Assembly: GCF_002115725.1 (NCBI RefSeq)
Contig: NZ_JFKD01000014.1
Location: 1 to 64,000 of the forward strand
Reading direction: 5' to 3'
Source: Marivita cryptomonadis
GTDB taxonomy: Bacteria > Pseudomonadota > Alphaproteobacteria > Rhodobacterales > Rhodobacteraceae
Length of the DNA: 64,000 nt
Below the pieces are notes generated by a model. That model did not search any database and had not been told where the DNA came from. It saw nothing but the letters and a program-made list of their open reading frames with translations. Both the position numbers and the translations under genes were made by a program. The stretch's first letter is position 1, and the number at the start of each line of letters is the position of its first letter. Below, piece by piece: positions 56,299 to 64,000 of this stretch.

Positions 56299-57165
56299 TT
56301 ATTCAGCGGCTGCGATCTTGTCTTGTGTCTTGGTGTCGAAATCGGACGCGTCGTGACGTTCGTGAAGCTGTTCGCTGGGGTCGCCAAAGGCACGGTTGAC
56401 CATGCGGCCACGCTTGGCTGCCGGGCGCGCGTCAATCGCTTTGGCCCAGCGGATCACGTTTGTGTAGCTTTCGACATCCAGGAATTCGGCGGCGTTGTAG
56501 AGCCGACCCAGAACAAGCCCGCCATACCAAGGCCAGATCGCCATGTCGGCGATGGTGTAATCGGGTCCGCTGATGAAGTCGTTTTGGGCCAGTTGGCGGT
56601 CAAGCAAGTCAAGCTGGCGCTTGGTTTCCATCGCGAAGCGGTTGATTGGGTATTCCATCGGTTCTGGTGCGTAGGCATAGAAATGGCCAAAGCCGCCGCC
56701 CAGATAAGGCGCGCTGCCCATCTGCCAGAACAACCAGCTCAGCATTTCGGCGCGGTTTTCCGGTGCGCCGAGGAAGGCGTCGAACTTTTCGGCCAGATGC
56801 ATCAGAATCGCGGCGGATTCGAACACGCGCACAGGCGTGTCGCCAGAGCGGTCCATCAGGGCGGGGATCTTGGAGTTCGGGTTGATGTCGACAAAATCAG
56901 AGCCGAACTGGTCGCCATCGCCGATCTTGATCAGCCACGCGTCATACTCAGCGCCGGTGTGACCTGCGGCCAGCAGCTCTTCCAGCATGATGGTGACCTT
57001 TTGGCCGTTCGGGGTTGCAAGGCTGTAAAGCTGGAATGGGTGTTTGCCGACCGGCAATTCCTTGTCATGGGTCGCGCCTGCAATGGGGCGGTTGGTGCTG
57101 GCGAATTTACCGCCGTTTTCCTTGTCCCACGTCCAGACTTTGGGGGGGGTGTAGCTGTCGGTCAT
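56299..57165 (-). CDS. yghU: Glutathione S-transferase, YghU type
   Basis: A 288-residue GST of the YghU/Nu class, typically a disulfide-bond reductase using two glutathiones. N-terminal thioredoxin fold with PFQLYSLATPNGQKVTIMLEEL (near 48), NPNSKIPAL and ESAAILMHLAEKF; C-terminal helical domain with YTIADMAIWPWYGGL. The ATG at 57165 (MTDSYTPPKVW) matches homologues and has AGGACA upstream; an earlier in-frame start adds 6 residues. Confidence 0.93.
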   Translation of the reverse strand: MTDSYTPPKVWTWDKENGGKFASTNRPIAGATHDKELPVGKHPFQLYSLATPNGQKVTIMLEELLAAGHTGAEYDAWLIKIGDGDQFGSDFVDINPNSKIPALMDRSGDTPVRVFESAAILMHLAEKFDAFLGAPENRAEMLSWLFWQMGSAPYLGGGFGHFYAYAPEPMEYPINRFAMETKRQLDLLDRQLAQNDFISGPDYTIADMAIWPWYGGLVLGRLYNAAEFLDVESYTNVIRWAKAIDARPAAKRGRMVNRAFGDPSEQLHERHDASDFDTKTQDKIAAAE

Positions 57166-57260
57166 GTTGACTGTCCTGATCACTGATGGCTTGACGCCAA
57201 ACCTAAGGTTTGTTGGCCCACGCTGCCAGTGCAGCCGTGCAGGGCTTTTGTGCGTGTGGG

Positions 57261-57692
57261 TCAGAGCACGCCGATTTCAGCCAATGCGCCTGCCAGTTCT
57301 GGGGGCAACGTGTCGTCATTCAGGCGCGATTTGCCAAGATCGGGTGGCGCGTCTTCGGGTTTGAGATAGCGCCAGCCCTGAAACGGGCGTTTGGGCGCGG
57401 TGGCGGTGCGGACCAATTCGGGTGCCAGAACGATACCGCAGCGGCGGATACCGTCGTCGCCAGTGATTTCTTCCAGACCGATGATGCGTTGGCGGGCTTG
57501 CAGCAATCCTTTGACAACCCAATAGATCGATCCGCCGTTCAGCAGCTCGGCTTCGCGCTTGGGCCACATGCGTGTGAGGTGGTAATATTGGCCGTTCGCC
57601 CGCTGTTTGGAGCGGTTTTGCTGCCAATCCTCGATCTGCTCTACACTGTCGGAGCCGACAGAGAGTTTGATGAGGTGAATTGTGCCTGCCAT
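57261..57692 (-). CDS. DUF1489 family protein
   Basis: A 143-residue soluble protein starting MAGTIHLIKLSVG and containing YYHLTRMWPKREAELLNGGSIYWVVKG and RPFQGWRYLKPEDAPPDL, features of DUF1489, a family widespread in alphaproteobacteria. The function is unknown. The gene stands alone. Confidence 0.92.
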   Translation of the reverse strand: MAGTIHLIKLSVGSDSVEQIEDWQQNRSKQRANGQYYHLTRMWPKREAELLNGGSIYWVVKGLLQARQRIIGLEEITGDDGIRRCGIVLAPELVRTATAPKRPFQGWRYLKPEDAPPDLGKSRLNDDTLPPELAGALAEIGVL

Positions 57693-57767
57693 TTGTCTGT
57701 CCCCCGTGGGTCAGATCATAGCGGGCGTGGGGCCGGGTTCAAGCGGCCCAGTCGGCTTTGGACCCGG

Positions 57768-57992
57768 TTACTCTGGGGTTTTTCGGGTCTTGGTTTTGGT
57801 CGCAGGCGTTTTGCCGCTGTCCGTTGCTTCGCGTTCCAACCGCGTCTTGCGCAGGCGTTGGGTTTTCGCTTCGCGTTGTTCGGTTTCCGTGTCGAGCATC
57901 TCGCGGACGACGCGAGTGGTCTTGTCCATCACGGTTTCTGCGCGTGTCTGGGGTGCCTTGAAGAGAGTGTCTTTTGTCAACTTTGCCATCAT
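57768..57992 (-). CDS. Small basic hypothetical protein
   Basis: A 74-residue highly charged, Lys/Arg/Thr-rich protein (MMAKLTKDTLFKAPQTRAET...). AAGGAG lies 5 bases before the first of two adjacent ATGs. The C-terminus is low complexity. I know it only as a conserved hypothetical of this order; predicted largely helical and possibly nucleic-acid binding. Confidence 0.65.
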   Translation of the reverse strand: MMAKLTKDTLFKAPQTRAETVMDKTTRVVREMLDTETEQREAKTQRLRKTRLEREATDSGKTPATKTKTRKTPE

Positions 57993-58058
57993 TCAATCTC
58001 CTTGACGGTGAGGGGCCATTGGGGGCCCCGTCTTGAGGGGTGACGTCGTCAAACGAAA

Positions 58059-58090
58059 AAGCGGGCGCTGTCCGAGAACCGCGCCCGCTT
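58059..58090 (-). terminator. Intrinsic terminator of the cold-shock gene
   Basis: A 10-bp perfect stem (AAGCGGGCGC/GCGCCCGCTT) with a 12-base loop lies 22 bases past the cspA stop; on the minus strand it is followed by a T-run (TTTTTCG), fitting a rho-independent terminator. Confidence 0.82.
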
Positions 58091-58111
58091 AGAAATCAGT
58101 CGTAGCTAGGC

Positions 58112-58318
58112 TTATGCCAGAGCAAGATTTGTCGCGCTTTCGCGGCCATCACGGCCGCTTTCAACGTCGAACGTCACAGCCTGACCATCGTCAAGCTGGT
58201 GAATTCCGGCGCGTTCCAGCGCGGAGATGTGTACGAAGATGTCCTTCGAACCATGCTCGGGTGCGATAAAGCCAAAGCCTTTTGTGCCGTTGAACCATTT
58301 CACGGTGCCATTTGCCAT
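58112..58318 (-). CDS. cspA: Cold-shock protein (CspA family)
   Basis: A 68-residue single cold-shock domain, an OB fold binding single-stranded RNA and DNA. RNP1 is KGFGFIAPE (13-21) and RNP2 is DIFVHISAL (26-34). The residues NGTKGFGFI with GTVKWFN at the start are canonical. It has a long upstream region with no other gene on its strand, allowing a long 5' leader as is usual for csp genes. Confidence 0.96.
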   Translation of the reverse strand: MANGTVKWFNGTKGFGFIAPEHGSKDIFVHISALERAGIHQLDDGQAVTFDVESGRDGRESATNLALA

Positions 58319-58652
58319 CGTGTTGTCTCCTAGAATTTTGTCGCCACCCGCAACATGCGATGGCCCGGCTCAGTGTCGTCGTAGGATCGCCTGAGGCCGT
58401 TAGGAAACAGAAGGTCGTCGGAAGAATCTTTGCCCGACTGATATGGGGGGGATCAGGTAGGAATACAATGTTTATTCTCGTTATGGGCGAAATAAGCCCT
58501 GCATCGCCAAAAACCGAATGCTGGTTTATCCACAGGGTTCTCCACAGGCGGCGCAGGATGTGGTAGGGTGATCGCCCACGCAATCTAGACGTTGTGGATT
58601 TGTCGATTTTTGCGCTATCTTGTCTGTCTGCTGCCACAGGGGAATCGCCGCC
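58319..58652. other. Divergent control region of cspA and nrdJ with DnaA boxes
   Basis: 334 bases without a gene. It should hold the cspA 5' leader and both promoters. A perfect DnaA box TTATCCACA (58526-58534) is followed 3 bases later by a near match TTCTCCACA (58538-58546). The rest shows no clear operator; a loose dyad CCAC...TCTAGA...GTGG lies at about 58573-58594. Confidence 0.55.
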
Positions 58653-60944
58653 ATGTCTCGCTTTACCGCTCCGATTGCTGAACAGATCTGGGATATGAAA
58701 TACCGCCTGAAAGAGGCGGATGGTACTGCGCTGGACACCACGGTCGAGGACACGTGGCGCAGGATCGCGCGGTCCTTGGCCGAGGTGGAAGCAGAGCCGA
58801 AGGTCTGGGAAGATCGGTTTTACGGCGCGCTTGAGGATTTCAAATACCTGCCCGCCGGCCGCATCACAGCGGGTGCGGGGACGGCGCGTTCGGTAACGCT
58901 GTTCAATTGCTTTGTGATGGGCACGATCCCAGACAGCATGGGCGGCATTTTCGAAATGCTGAAAGAGGCTGCGCTGACAATGCAGCAGGGCGGCGGGATC
59001 GGCTATGATTTCAGCACGATCCGGCCCAAGGGGGCAGGGGTCAAAGGTGTGGCGGCGGATGCCTCGGGCCCGCTGTCTTTCATGGATGTGTGGGACGCGA
59101 TGTGCCGCACCATCATGTCGGCAGGGTCGCGGCGCGGTGCGATGATGGCGACGATGCGCTGCGATCACCCGGATATCGAGGATTTCATCGGGGCAAAAGC
59201 GGATGCGGCGCGGCTGCGGATGTTCAACCTGTCGGTGCTCGTCACGGATGACTTTATGGAAGCGGTCAAGACGGACGGGTCGTGGGATTTGGTTTTTGAC
59301 GGCAAGGTCTACCGCACTGTGCAGGCGCGCGATCTGTGGAACCGCGTCATGCGCGCGACCTATGATTATGCCGAGCCGGGCGTGATCTTTATCGACCGGA
59401 TCAATCAGGCCAACAACCTGAGCTATGTCGAGACAATCGCGGCCACGAACCCCTGCGGTGAACAACCCTTGCCGCCCTATGGTGCCTGTCTGCTGGGGTC
59501 GATCAACATGGCGCGGCTGGTGACGGACCCGTTCGAGGATGCTGCGGCATTGGATGTGGACGCGCTAAACGACTTGGTCGCGACCGCAGTGCGGATGATG
59601 GACAACGTGGTAGATGCCTCGCGCTTTCCGTTGGAGGCGCAACGGGCGGAGGCACATGCCAAACGGCGCATCGGCTTGGGAGTAACCGGGCTGGCGGATG
59701 CGCTTTTGATGCTGGGCCTGCGCTATGGATCGGACGAGGCGGCGCGCCAGACCGAGCGCTGGTTGCACGCGATTGCCCGCGCCGCCTATCTGGCGTCGGT
59801 GCAATTGGCCAAGGAGAAGGGCGCGTTCCCGCTCTTCGATGCCGACAAGTACCTTGCCTCCGGCACCATGCAGATGATGGACGAGGACGTGCGCGACGCC
59901 ATCCGCGAACACGGCATCCGTAACGCGCTGCTCACGTCGATCGCGCCGACGGGGACGATTTCGCTTTACGCTGGCAACGTGTCATCGGGGATCGAGCCGG
60001 TTTTTGCCTATGCCTACACTCGCAAGGTCTTGCAGAAGGACGGCACCCGCACCGAGGAAGAGGTGGTCGATTACGCGGTGCAGATGTGGCGCGAGAAATT
60101 CGGTGACTGGGCGTTGCCAGAGTACTTTGTGAACGCGCAAACTTTGGCGCCGCTAGAGCATGTGAAGATGCAGGCAGCGGCGCAGAAATGGGTGGACAGT
60201 TCGATCTCCAAGACGATCAACTGCCCCGAAGATATCAGTTTCGAGGCGTTCAAGGACGTCTACATGGAGGCGTTCGAGACCGGCTGTAAAGGCTGCACGA
60301 CCTATCGTCCGAACGATGTGACCGGGTCTGTGCTGAGTGTGTCGGAAGAGAAGAAGGCCGATGCGCCAGAGGTTGTGACGTCTTCGGACGAAGAACCGCA
60401 GCAGCCGCATGGTGACGTGATTTACATGTCCGAACCGCTCGATCGGCCCAAGGCGCTGGAAGGCGCAACCTACAAGCTGAAATGGCCCGACAGCGAACAC
60501 GCGATTTACCTGACGATCAACGATATTATCGTCGGTGGGCACAGGCGTCCTTTCGAGGTGTTCATCAACTCGAAGAACATGGAGCATTTTGCGTGGACCG
60601 TCGCCCTGACGCGGATGATCTCGGCGGTGTTCCGGCGCGGTGGCGATGTGTCTTTCGTGGTCGAAGAACTCAAAGCGGTGTTCGATCCGCGCGGCGGCGC
60701 CTGGGTGAACGGCAAGTACATCCCGTCGATCCTCGCCGCCATCGGTGGCGTGATCGAACAGCACATGATCGCGATCGGGTTCCTTGCAGGCGAAGGCATG
60801 GGTCTGAAGTCCGATCCGCAAGCCCAAGTGGTCAACCTGTCCGGCGGACGCGGTAAGGCGTGCCCAAGCTGCGGACAGTATGACATGCGTATGGTCGAAG
60901 GTTGCATGACGTGTGGGTCATGTGGGCATAGCAAGTGTGGGTGA
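58653..60944 (+). CDS. nrdJ: Adenosylcobalamin-dependent ribonucleotide reductase
   Basis: A 763-residue class II reductase converting ribonucleotides to deoxyribonucleotides with coenzyme B12. The N-terminal finger precedes LFNCFVMGTIPDSMGGIFEML (active-site Cys) and the barrel motif NPCGEQPLPPYGACLLGSINMARL; TSIAPTGTISLYAGNVSSGIEP is the conserved P-loop-like segment. The end is Cys-rich (CPSCGQYDMRM, CMTCGSCGHSKCG) and probably shuttles reducing equivalents. The ATG at 58653 has CAGGGG upstream. DnaA boxes upstream may link it to replication. Confidence 0.95.
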   Translation: MSRFTAPIAEQIWDMKYRLKEADGTALDTTVEDTWRRIARSLAEVEAEPKVWEDRFYGALEDFKYLPAGRITAGAGTARSVTLFNCFVMGTIPDSMGGIFEMLKEAALTMQQGGGIGYDFSTIRPKGAGVKGVAADASGPLSFMDVWDAMCRTIMSAGSRRGAMMATMRCDHPDIEDFIGAKADAARLRMFNLSVLVTDDFMEAVKTDGSWDLVFDGKVYRTVQARDLWNRVMRATYDYAEPGVIFIDRINQANNLSYVETIAATNPCGEQPLPPYGACLLGSINMARLVTDPFEDAAALDVDALNDLVATAVRMMDNVVDASRFPLEAQRAEAHAKRRIGLGVTGLADALLMLGLRYGSDEAARQTERWLHAIARAAYLASVQLAKEKGAFPLFDADKYLASGTMQMMDEDVRDAIREHGIRNALLTSIAPTGTISLYAGNVSSGIEPVFAYAYTRKVLQKDGTRTEEEVVDYAVQMWREKFGDWALPEYFVNAQTLAPLEHVKMQAAAQKWVDSSISKTINCPEDISFEAFKDVYMEAFETGCKGCTTYRPNDVTGSVLSVSEEKKADAPEVVTSSDEEPQQPHGDVIYMSEPLDRPKALEGATYKLKWPDSEHAIYLTINDIIVGGHRRPFEVFINSKNMEHFAWTVALTRMISAVFRRGGDVSFVVEELKAVFDPRGGAWVNGKYIPSILAAIGGVIEQHMIAIGFLAGEGMGLKSDPQAQVVNLSGGRGKACPSCGQYDMRMVEGCMTCGSCGHSKCG

Positions 60945-61353
60945 GGGGGGGTCTCTCATTGTTGTCGGACCCACCAATAAATGGCCATTTTCGGGGTTTT
61001 TTGACCATCACGACACACTGAAAATGGCCATTCAAAATTGAAGATTTCAATAAATTCATATAAAACAGCGATTTGCCCGAGATCGCCGAGTTTTGGAAGC
61101 TGAGGGCCATTAGGTCAGTCGCAGAATAGTCGCGACCTCGGATGGCATACCGCCAGCAAAGACGGCCCGAAGCTGCCGTTCACCCGTTTAGCCATCGCTG
61201 CGGCTCGGGTTTCCCGAACTTGACATTCATTGCCGCTGCAGAGTTGAGGGGGCCGATGTGCAGATCCATTTTGACCCGGCGCCTTCGTGACCTTGGCTTG
61301 GCATTCCATGGTTTGGTATGGAGATTCCGAGTGACATTTGAAAGGACAGTCGG
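60945..61353. other. AT-richer gene-free region after nrdJ
   Basis: About 409 bases without a credible gene. The first 100 bases are AT-richer than the neighbourhood and hold two inverted copies of a GAAAATGGCCATT motif (60979-60992 and 61020-61033), able to form a long hairpin. Bases 61085-61350 carry only short frames without ribosome sites. Confidence 0.55.
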
Positions 61354-61683
61354 ATGAAACAGCCCGTAACTTCGTTTAAGGAGAACCTTCAGAACCTGCC
61401 ATCCATTGACGGGATCGAGAGGCTGGAGATGATGGATGCCGCCGGCGATGTGGTCGCGTTCATCGAGAACCAACCGGGCAAGCAAGGGTCCTTGGCGGTC
61501 TACCAATATCTGTTCGCGACCTATGGGGTTCTGAATGCCGAAGCGGCGACACATGGATTGGCAGTCTTTTCGGAGCATACCGAGGACGCGCGAAACCGGC
61601 CCGGTGCGCATCCGAACATCGACCGCCTGCTTGAGATACAAGGTGGTGGTGCGCCTTTGACCATCCGACTCGTGAAGCAGTAA
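61354..61683 (+). CDS. DUF2322 family protein
   Basis: A 109-residue soluble protein: SFKENLQNLPSIDGIERLEMMDAAG, ENQPGKQGSLAVYQYL, and the conserved EHTEDARNRPGAHPNIDRLLEI. These are the features of DUF2322, a family of unknown function. The gene stands alone, with GGACAG 6 bases before the ATG. Confidence 0.85.
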   Translation: MKQPVTSFKENLQNLPSIDGIERLEMMDAAGDVVAFIENQPGKQGSLAVYQYLFATYGVLNAEAATHGLAVFSEHTEDARNRPGAHPNIDRLLEIQGGGAPLTIRLVKQ

Positions 61684-61855
61684 GCGGCTCTGCTGCCGCT
61701 GGTAAAGCACTGACATGGTTTAAGGCTATGATGTAGGGGAGGCCGAAGGCGTGCTGCCCCGTTCGTCCAACAGCACCTCGCGGCATGATCCGGGCTCCTG
61801 CCGGGCGCCTTTGATAACCGTTGAACCCGCCGGGCCGGAGATTACCATCGACTTC

Positions 61856-62455
61856 ATGAGAACTCAAAACCAGATGCACGCCTTCTTGCGCAGAGCAGCG
61901 GCGCTTGCCGCCTTCGTCGCCCTGCTGTGGGCGATTCAGATCGTCAATTGGATCAGTGGCTATGGCTTGAACCCAGCCTTCGGCCTGGTCCCGCGTCACG
62001 TCAGCGGGATGGATGGGATTGTCGCGATGCCCCTGCTGCACGGCAGTTTCGCCCACCTCATAGCAAACACGCCGCCCTTGCTTGTCATGGGGGGACTGCT
62101 TATGGCAACCGCGACACGGGCCTTGTTGGCTGTGAACATGATGATAGTCGCGCTCGGCGGCGGCCTCGTCTGGATACTCGGTAGCCCTGCAATTCACGTC
62201 GGCGCATCGGGGCTGATCTTCGGCTGGTTCGGCTTCCTGATTGCACGGGGCTTAGTCGATCGTTCACCCGTCACACTGGGCGCCGCAGTCGTCATCGGGG
62301 GGCTCTATGGCTCCCTCCTGTGGGGCGTGCTGCCGGGGCAACCCGGAGTGTCTTGGGAAGCTCATCTGTTCGGCGCGCTCGCGGGCGTTGCGGCGGCTCT
62401 TCTGCTAAGAAGCCCGGTCCATGCACCACGTCTGCGCGGCGTTGACCGGCCATAG
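61856..62455 (+). CDS. Rhomboid-family intramembrane serine protease
   Basis: A 199-residue protein with about six membrane spans. The catalytic serine is in VGASGLIFGWFGFLIARG (GASG, about residue 120), the catalytic histidine in SWEAHLFGALAG (about 170), and LHGSFAHLIANTPPLLVMGG supplies the L1/TM2 H-N motif. No RBS at ideal spacing precedes the ATG at 61856; a GTG at 61751 would add 35 less hydrophobic residues. The substrate is unknown. Confidence 0.9.
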   Translation: MRTQNQMHAFLRRAAALAAFVALLWAIQIVNWISGYGLNPAFGLVPRHVSGMDGIVAMPLLHGSFAHLIANTPPLLVMGGLLMATATRALLAVNMMIVALGGGLVWILGSPAIHVGASGLIFGWFGFLIARGLVDRSPVTLGAAVVIGGLYGSLLWGVLPGQPGVSWEAHLFGALAGVAAALLLRSPVHAPRLRGVDRP

Positions 62456-62784
62456 GGCAAGACTTTCTTGGCTCAAAGCTGACATCCAACGACCATCTGG
62501 GATGCTGCAGTGCGGTCCGTCGAACCGGCTGTTCGCTGCGACCGCAAAGTCGGGGCACAAGCGAACTCGCGGTCTGCAGGACCGTTCGGAACCAGGCGTT
62601 TTTCCGACCAATTGCCGATATTTGCCATATCTCAAACACCGCAAAAACCGGCAATGGCGGAGAGAAGCTGTGGATGCGGGGCAGCCACCAAACATATGCA
62701 ATGGCACATCAAGCAAGTGAGTTGGCGCATAGGGCATTAGGCTTAACAGCGTCCTTCCACTATCATCGGGTTCTGGAGGGGCCC
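62456..62784. other. Gene-free region upstream of the AraC gene
   Basis: About 329 bases between the rhomboid gene and the regulator. No ORF with a good ribosome site, no tRNA and no convincing operator is seen. It presumably contains the promoter of the regulator gene. Confidence 0.5.
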
Positions 62785-63795
62785 ATGCAGCGTTCATCTC
62801 AGAAACCGACGGTACATGTGGGAAAGGTCTGGCGGCTGATGCTCGCCGATCTTGGCCTGAGCGCCACGGCAGTTTTGCGCCGAGCGGGCCTGCCAAGCGG
62901 GCTGTTGGACGGTGACGGCAATCGCATCACACTGGATGAATTCTACGCACTTTGGGAAAGCTTTGACGCAGAGGCGCAGTCACCGACATTGGCGCTCAAG
63001 CTTGGCCAGATTGAAGCGAGCGAGTTCTTCGATCCTGCTTTCTTTGCGGCCATGTGCGCGCCCAACATGACGGTGGCGGGGCAGCGGCTTGGTGAATTCA
63101 AACGCCTTGTCGGAGCCTTCAGCCTTGATGTGGAGGTGATGCCCGCCGCGACCCGATTTACCTACCGGTGCAAGTCTCGACCTGATTTGCCAGCTACGCT
63201 TGCGGCAACCGAGATCGTCTTTCTTGTTAATTTGCTGCGCCGCGCCACGCGCAGGCGGGTTGTGCCGCAGGCTGTTGTCCTACCATCGGCACTCCAAGAG
63301 ACCTCCGCCTTTGAAGACTGGTTCGGGTGTGGGGTCACTTATGGTGACACCGCGTCGTTCAGTCTCGATCCTATCGACGCCATGCGACCCTTCCTGACAC
63401 ATGACACTCAGATGTGGCAGTCCTTTGAGCCGGATTTGCGGCGTCGGATGGACGCCGCCCGCGAAGACCTCGGTATGCGCACCCGCGTCGAGAATGCCCT
63501 GCTGGAGCTGCTGCCAAGCGGACGGACGCAGATTGATGACGTAGCCGGTGAACTTGCCGTCAGCCGCCGATCACTCCAAAGGCGACTTTCGGAAGAGGGA
63601 ACATCGTGGCTGGATGTTCTGAACGCCGCGCGTATGCGGCTGGCGCAGCACTATCTGACGAATACCAAGCTTGGTGCGGCAGAGGTGAGCTTTTTGCTTG
63701 GTTTTGAGGACCCAAATTCGTTCTTCAGGGCATTTCGTCGTTGGACAGGCTCTACACCCGAGGCGTGGCGCGAGGCACATCGGCAGAGCGCCTAA
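62785..63795 (+). CDS. AraC-family transcriptional regulator
   Basis: A 336-residue OruR/ArgR-like AraC regulator. The N-terminal half is the Arabinose_bd-type domain (VHVGKVWRLMLADLGLS through FDPAFFAAMCAPN); the C-terminal HTH has DVAGELAVSRRSLQRRLSEEGTSW and AAEVSFLLGFEDPNSFFRAFRRWTGSTPEAWR. GGAGG lies 6 bases before the ATG. It probably controls the gene that follows, possibly in response to a small molecule. Confidence 0.93.
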   Translation: MQRSSQKPTVHVGKVWRLMLADLGLSATAVLRRAGLPSGLLDGDGNRITLDEFYALWESFDAEAQSPTLALKLGQIEASEFFDPAFFAAMCAPNMTVAGQRLGEFKRLVGAFSLDVEVMPAATRFTYRCKSRPDLPATLAATEIVFLVNLLRRATRRRVVPQAVVLPSALQETSAFEDWFGCGVTYGDTASFSLDPIDAMRPFLTHDTQMWQSFEPDLRRRMDAAREDLGMRTRVENALLELLPSGRTQIDDVAGELAVSRRSLQRRLSEEGTSWLDVLNAARMRLAQHYLTNTKLGAAEVSFLLGFEDPNSFFRAFRRWTGSTPEAWREAHRQSA

Positions 63796-63894
63796 ATGGC
63801 GCAAACCGCAAGTGTTGTGGCACGCCCTGCGAGTGACGCAGTCCGCCTGAGTGTCCACATTCAGATCAACGCAATCTGATCATTGTGAGGACAC

Positions 63895-64000
63895 ATGACC
63901 ACATCTACTGCTATCCGCCGCCACGCCAATTCAAGTATGGCGGGCAAGAAGGTTCTCTATATCGTTTCGAACCCTGCCACCCTTATGGGGTTTCCAGTTG
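63895..64000 (+). CDS. Partial DJ-1/PfpI-like protein (window edge)
   Basis: The first 35 residues of a gene that runs off the window: MTTSTAIRRHANSSMAGKK, then VLYIVSNPATLMGFPV. The VLYIVSNPAT beta-strand start followed by G-x-x-V matches type 1 glutamine amidotransferase-like (DJ-1/PfpI) proteins. TGAGGA lies 5 bases before the ATG. It follows the AraC regulator by 99 bases and may be its target. The rest cannot be judged. Confidence 0.6.
   Translation, partial: MTTSTAIRRHANSSMAGKKVLYIVSNPATLMGFPV

Noticed and set aside
58573-58594. NrdR box before nrdJ
   Set aside because: The dyad CCAC...TCTAGA...GTGG has a mismatched interior and does not fit the usual NrdR consensus.
58319-58652. Cobalamin riboswitch upstream of the B12-dependent reductase
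   Set aside because: Only a loose GCCAC match is present; the conserved B12-box and surrounding stems are not recognisable.
61751-61855. Longer rhomboid start at GTG 61751
   Set aside because: Adds 35 residues without hydrophobic or conserved character; the ATG at 61856 starts just before the first membrane span.

Overview
The window reads as chromosomal DNA of a GC-rich alphaproteobacterium of the Rhodobacterales (Rhodobacter/Roseobacter group). The case rests on a Rhodobacter-type polyol operon (smoEFGK-smoS-mtlK), a periplasmic formate dehydrogenase locus with its DUF3305/DUF3306/TorD/Tat-peptide helpers, the xdhABC gene order, a split HisZ/HisG with hisS, a DUF1489 protein and GC-rich palindromic repeats of the kind I associate with this order. 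I see no rRNA, tRNA, insertion sequence, phage gene or CRISPR array.

Layout. 1-9329: polyol catabolism on the minus strand, running xylB, a LacI-type regulator, then an ABC importer (smoE, smoF, smoG, smoK), smoS and mtlK, with twin operators between the regulator and smoE. 9442-11456: an aminotransferase translationally coupled to an aspartate-dehydrogenase-like enzyme. 11461-14145: a 43-residue membrane peptide, a WD40-cytochrome c fusion and the cytochrome b subunit of formate dehydrogenase. 14343-16423: cardiolipin synthase and an EEP-family hydrolase on the plus strand, which separate the gamma gene from the rest of the dehydrogenase operon. 17013-22780: fdhB, fdhA, a Tat-leader small protein, TorD-like chaperone, DUF3306 and DUF3305. 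22863-29547: further redox and maturation genes (a 656-residue multi-ferredoxin protein, a cytochrome with a substrate-binding-like N-terminus, DUF6494-like, Mrp ATPase, a biotin/lipoate-ligase-like protein, DUF6505-like, a VWA protein and a small cytochrome c).

29667-33635: a methyltransferase-like protein, peptidase T, and a lipase beside a DUF6795-like exported protein (a possible toxin/immunity pair). 33818-43679: one long minus-strand operon, xdhA-xdhB-xdhC followed by a BMP-type ABC importer; this looks like coupled uptake and oxidation of purines. 43850-45101: an ArsR regulator with two SRPBCC proteins and its own operators. 45267-46426: two membrane or exported proteins of unknown role. 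46590-54845: dnaE, a lipoprotein, slyX, then hisS-hisZ-hisG. 54898-60944: an ABC1-family kinase, a YghU-type glutathione transferase, a DUF1489 protein, a small basic protein, a cold-shock protein and a B12-dependent ribonucleotide reductase. 60945-64000: a looser, less operon-like stretch with DUF2322, a rhomboid protease, an AraC regulator and the start of a DJ-1/PfpI-like gene.

The most unusual features are structural. Palindromic repeats are inserted in frame inside both xdhA and xdhB. Three arrays of TTCGAA-centred hairpins sit at three convergent gene ends. A REPIN-like GTAG-headed doublet lies beside fdhB. The formate dehydrogenase neighbourhood holds several unstudied genes that appear to form an accessory module, including two unusual cytochrome fusions.
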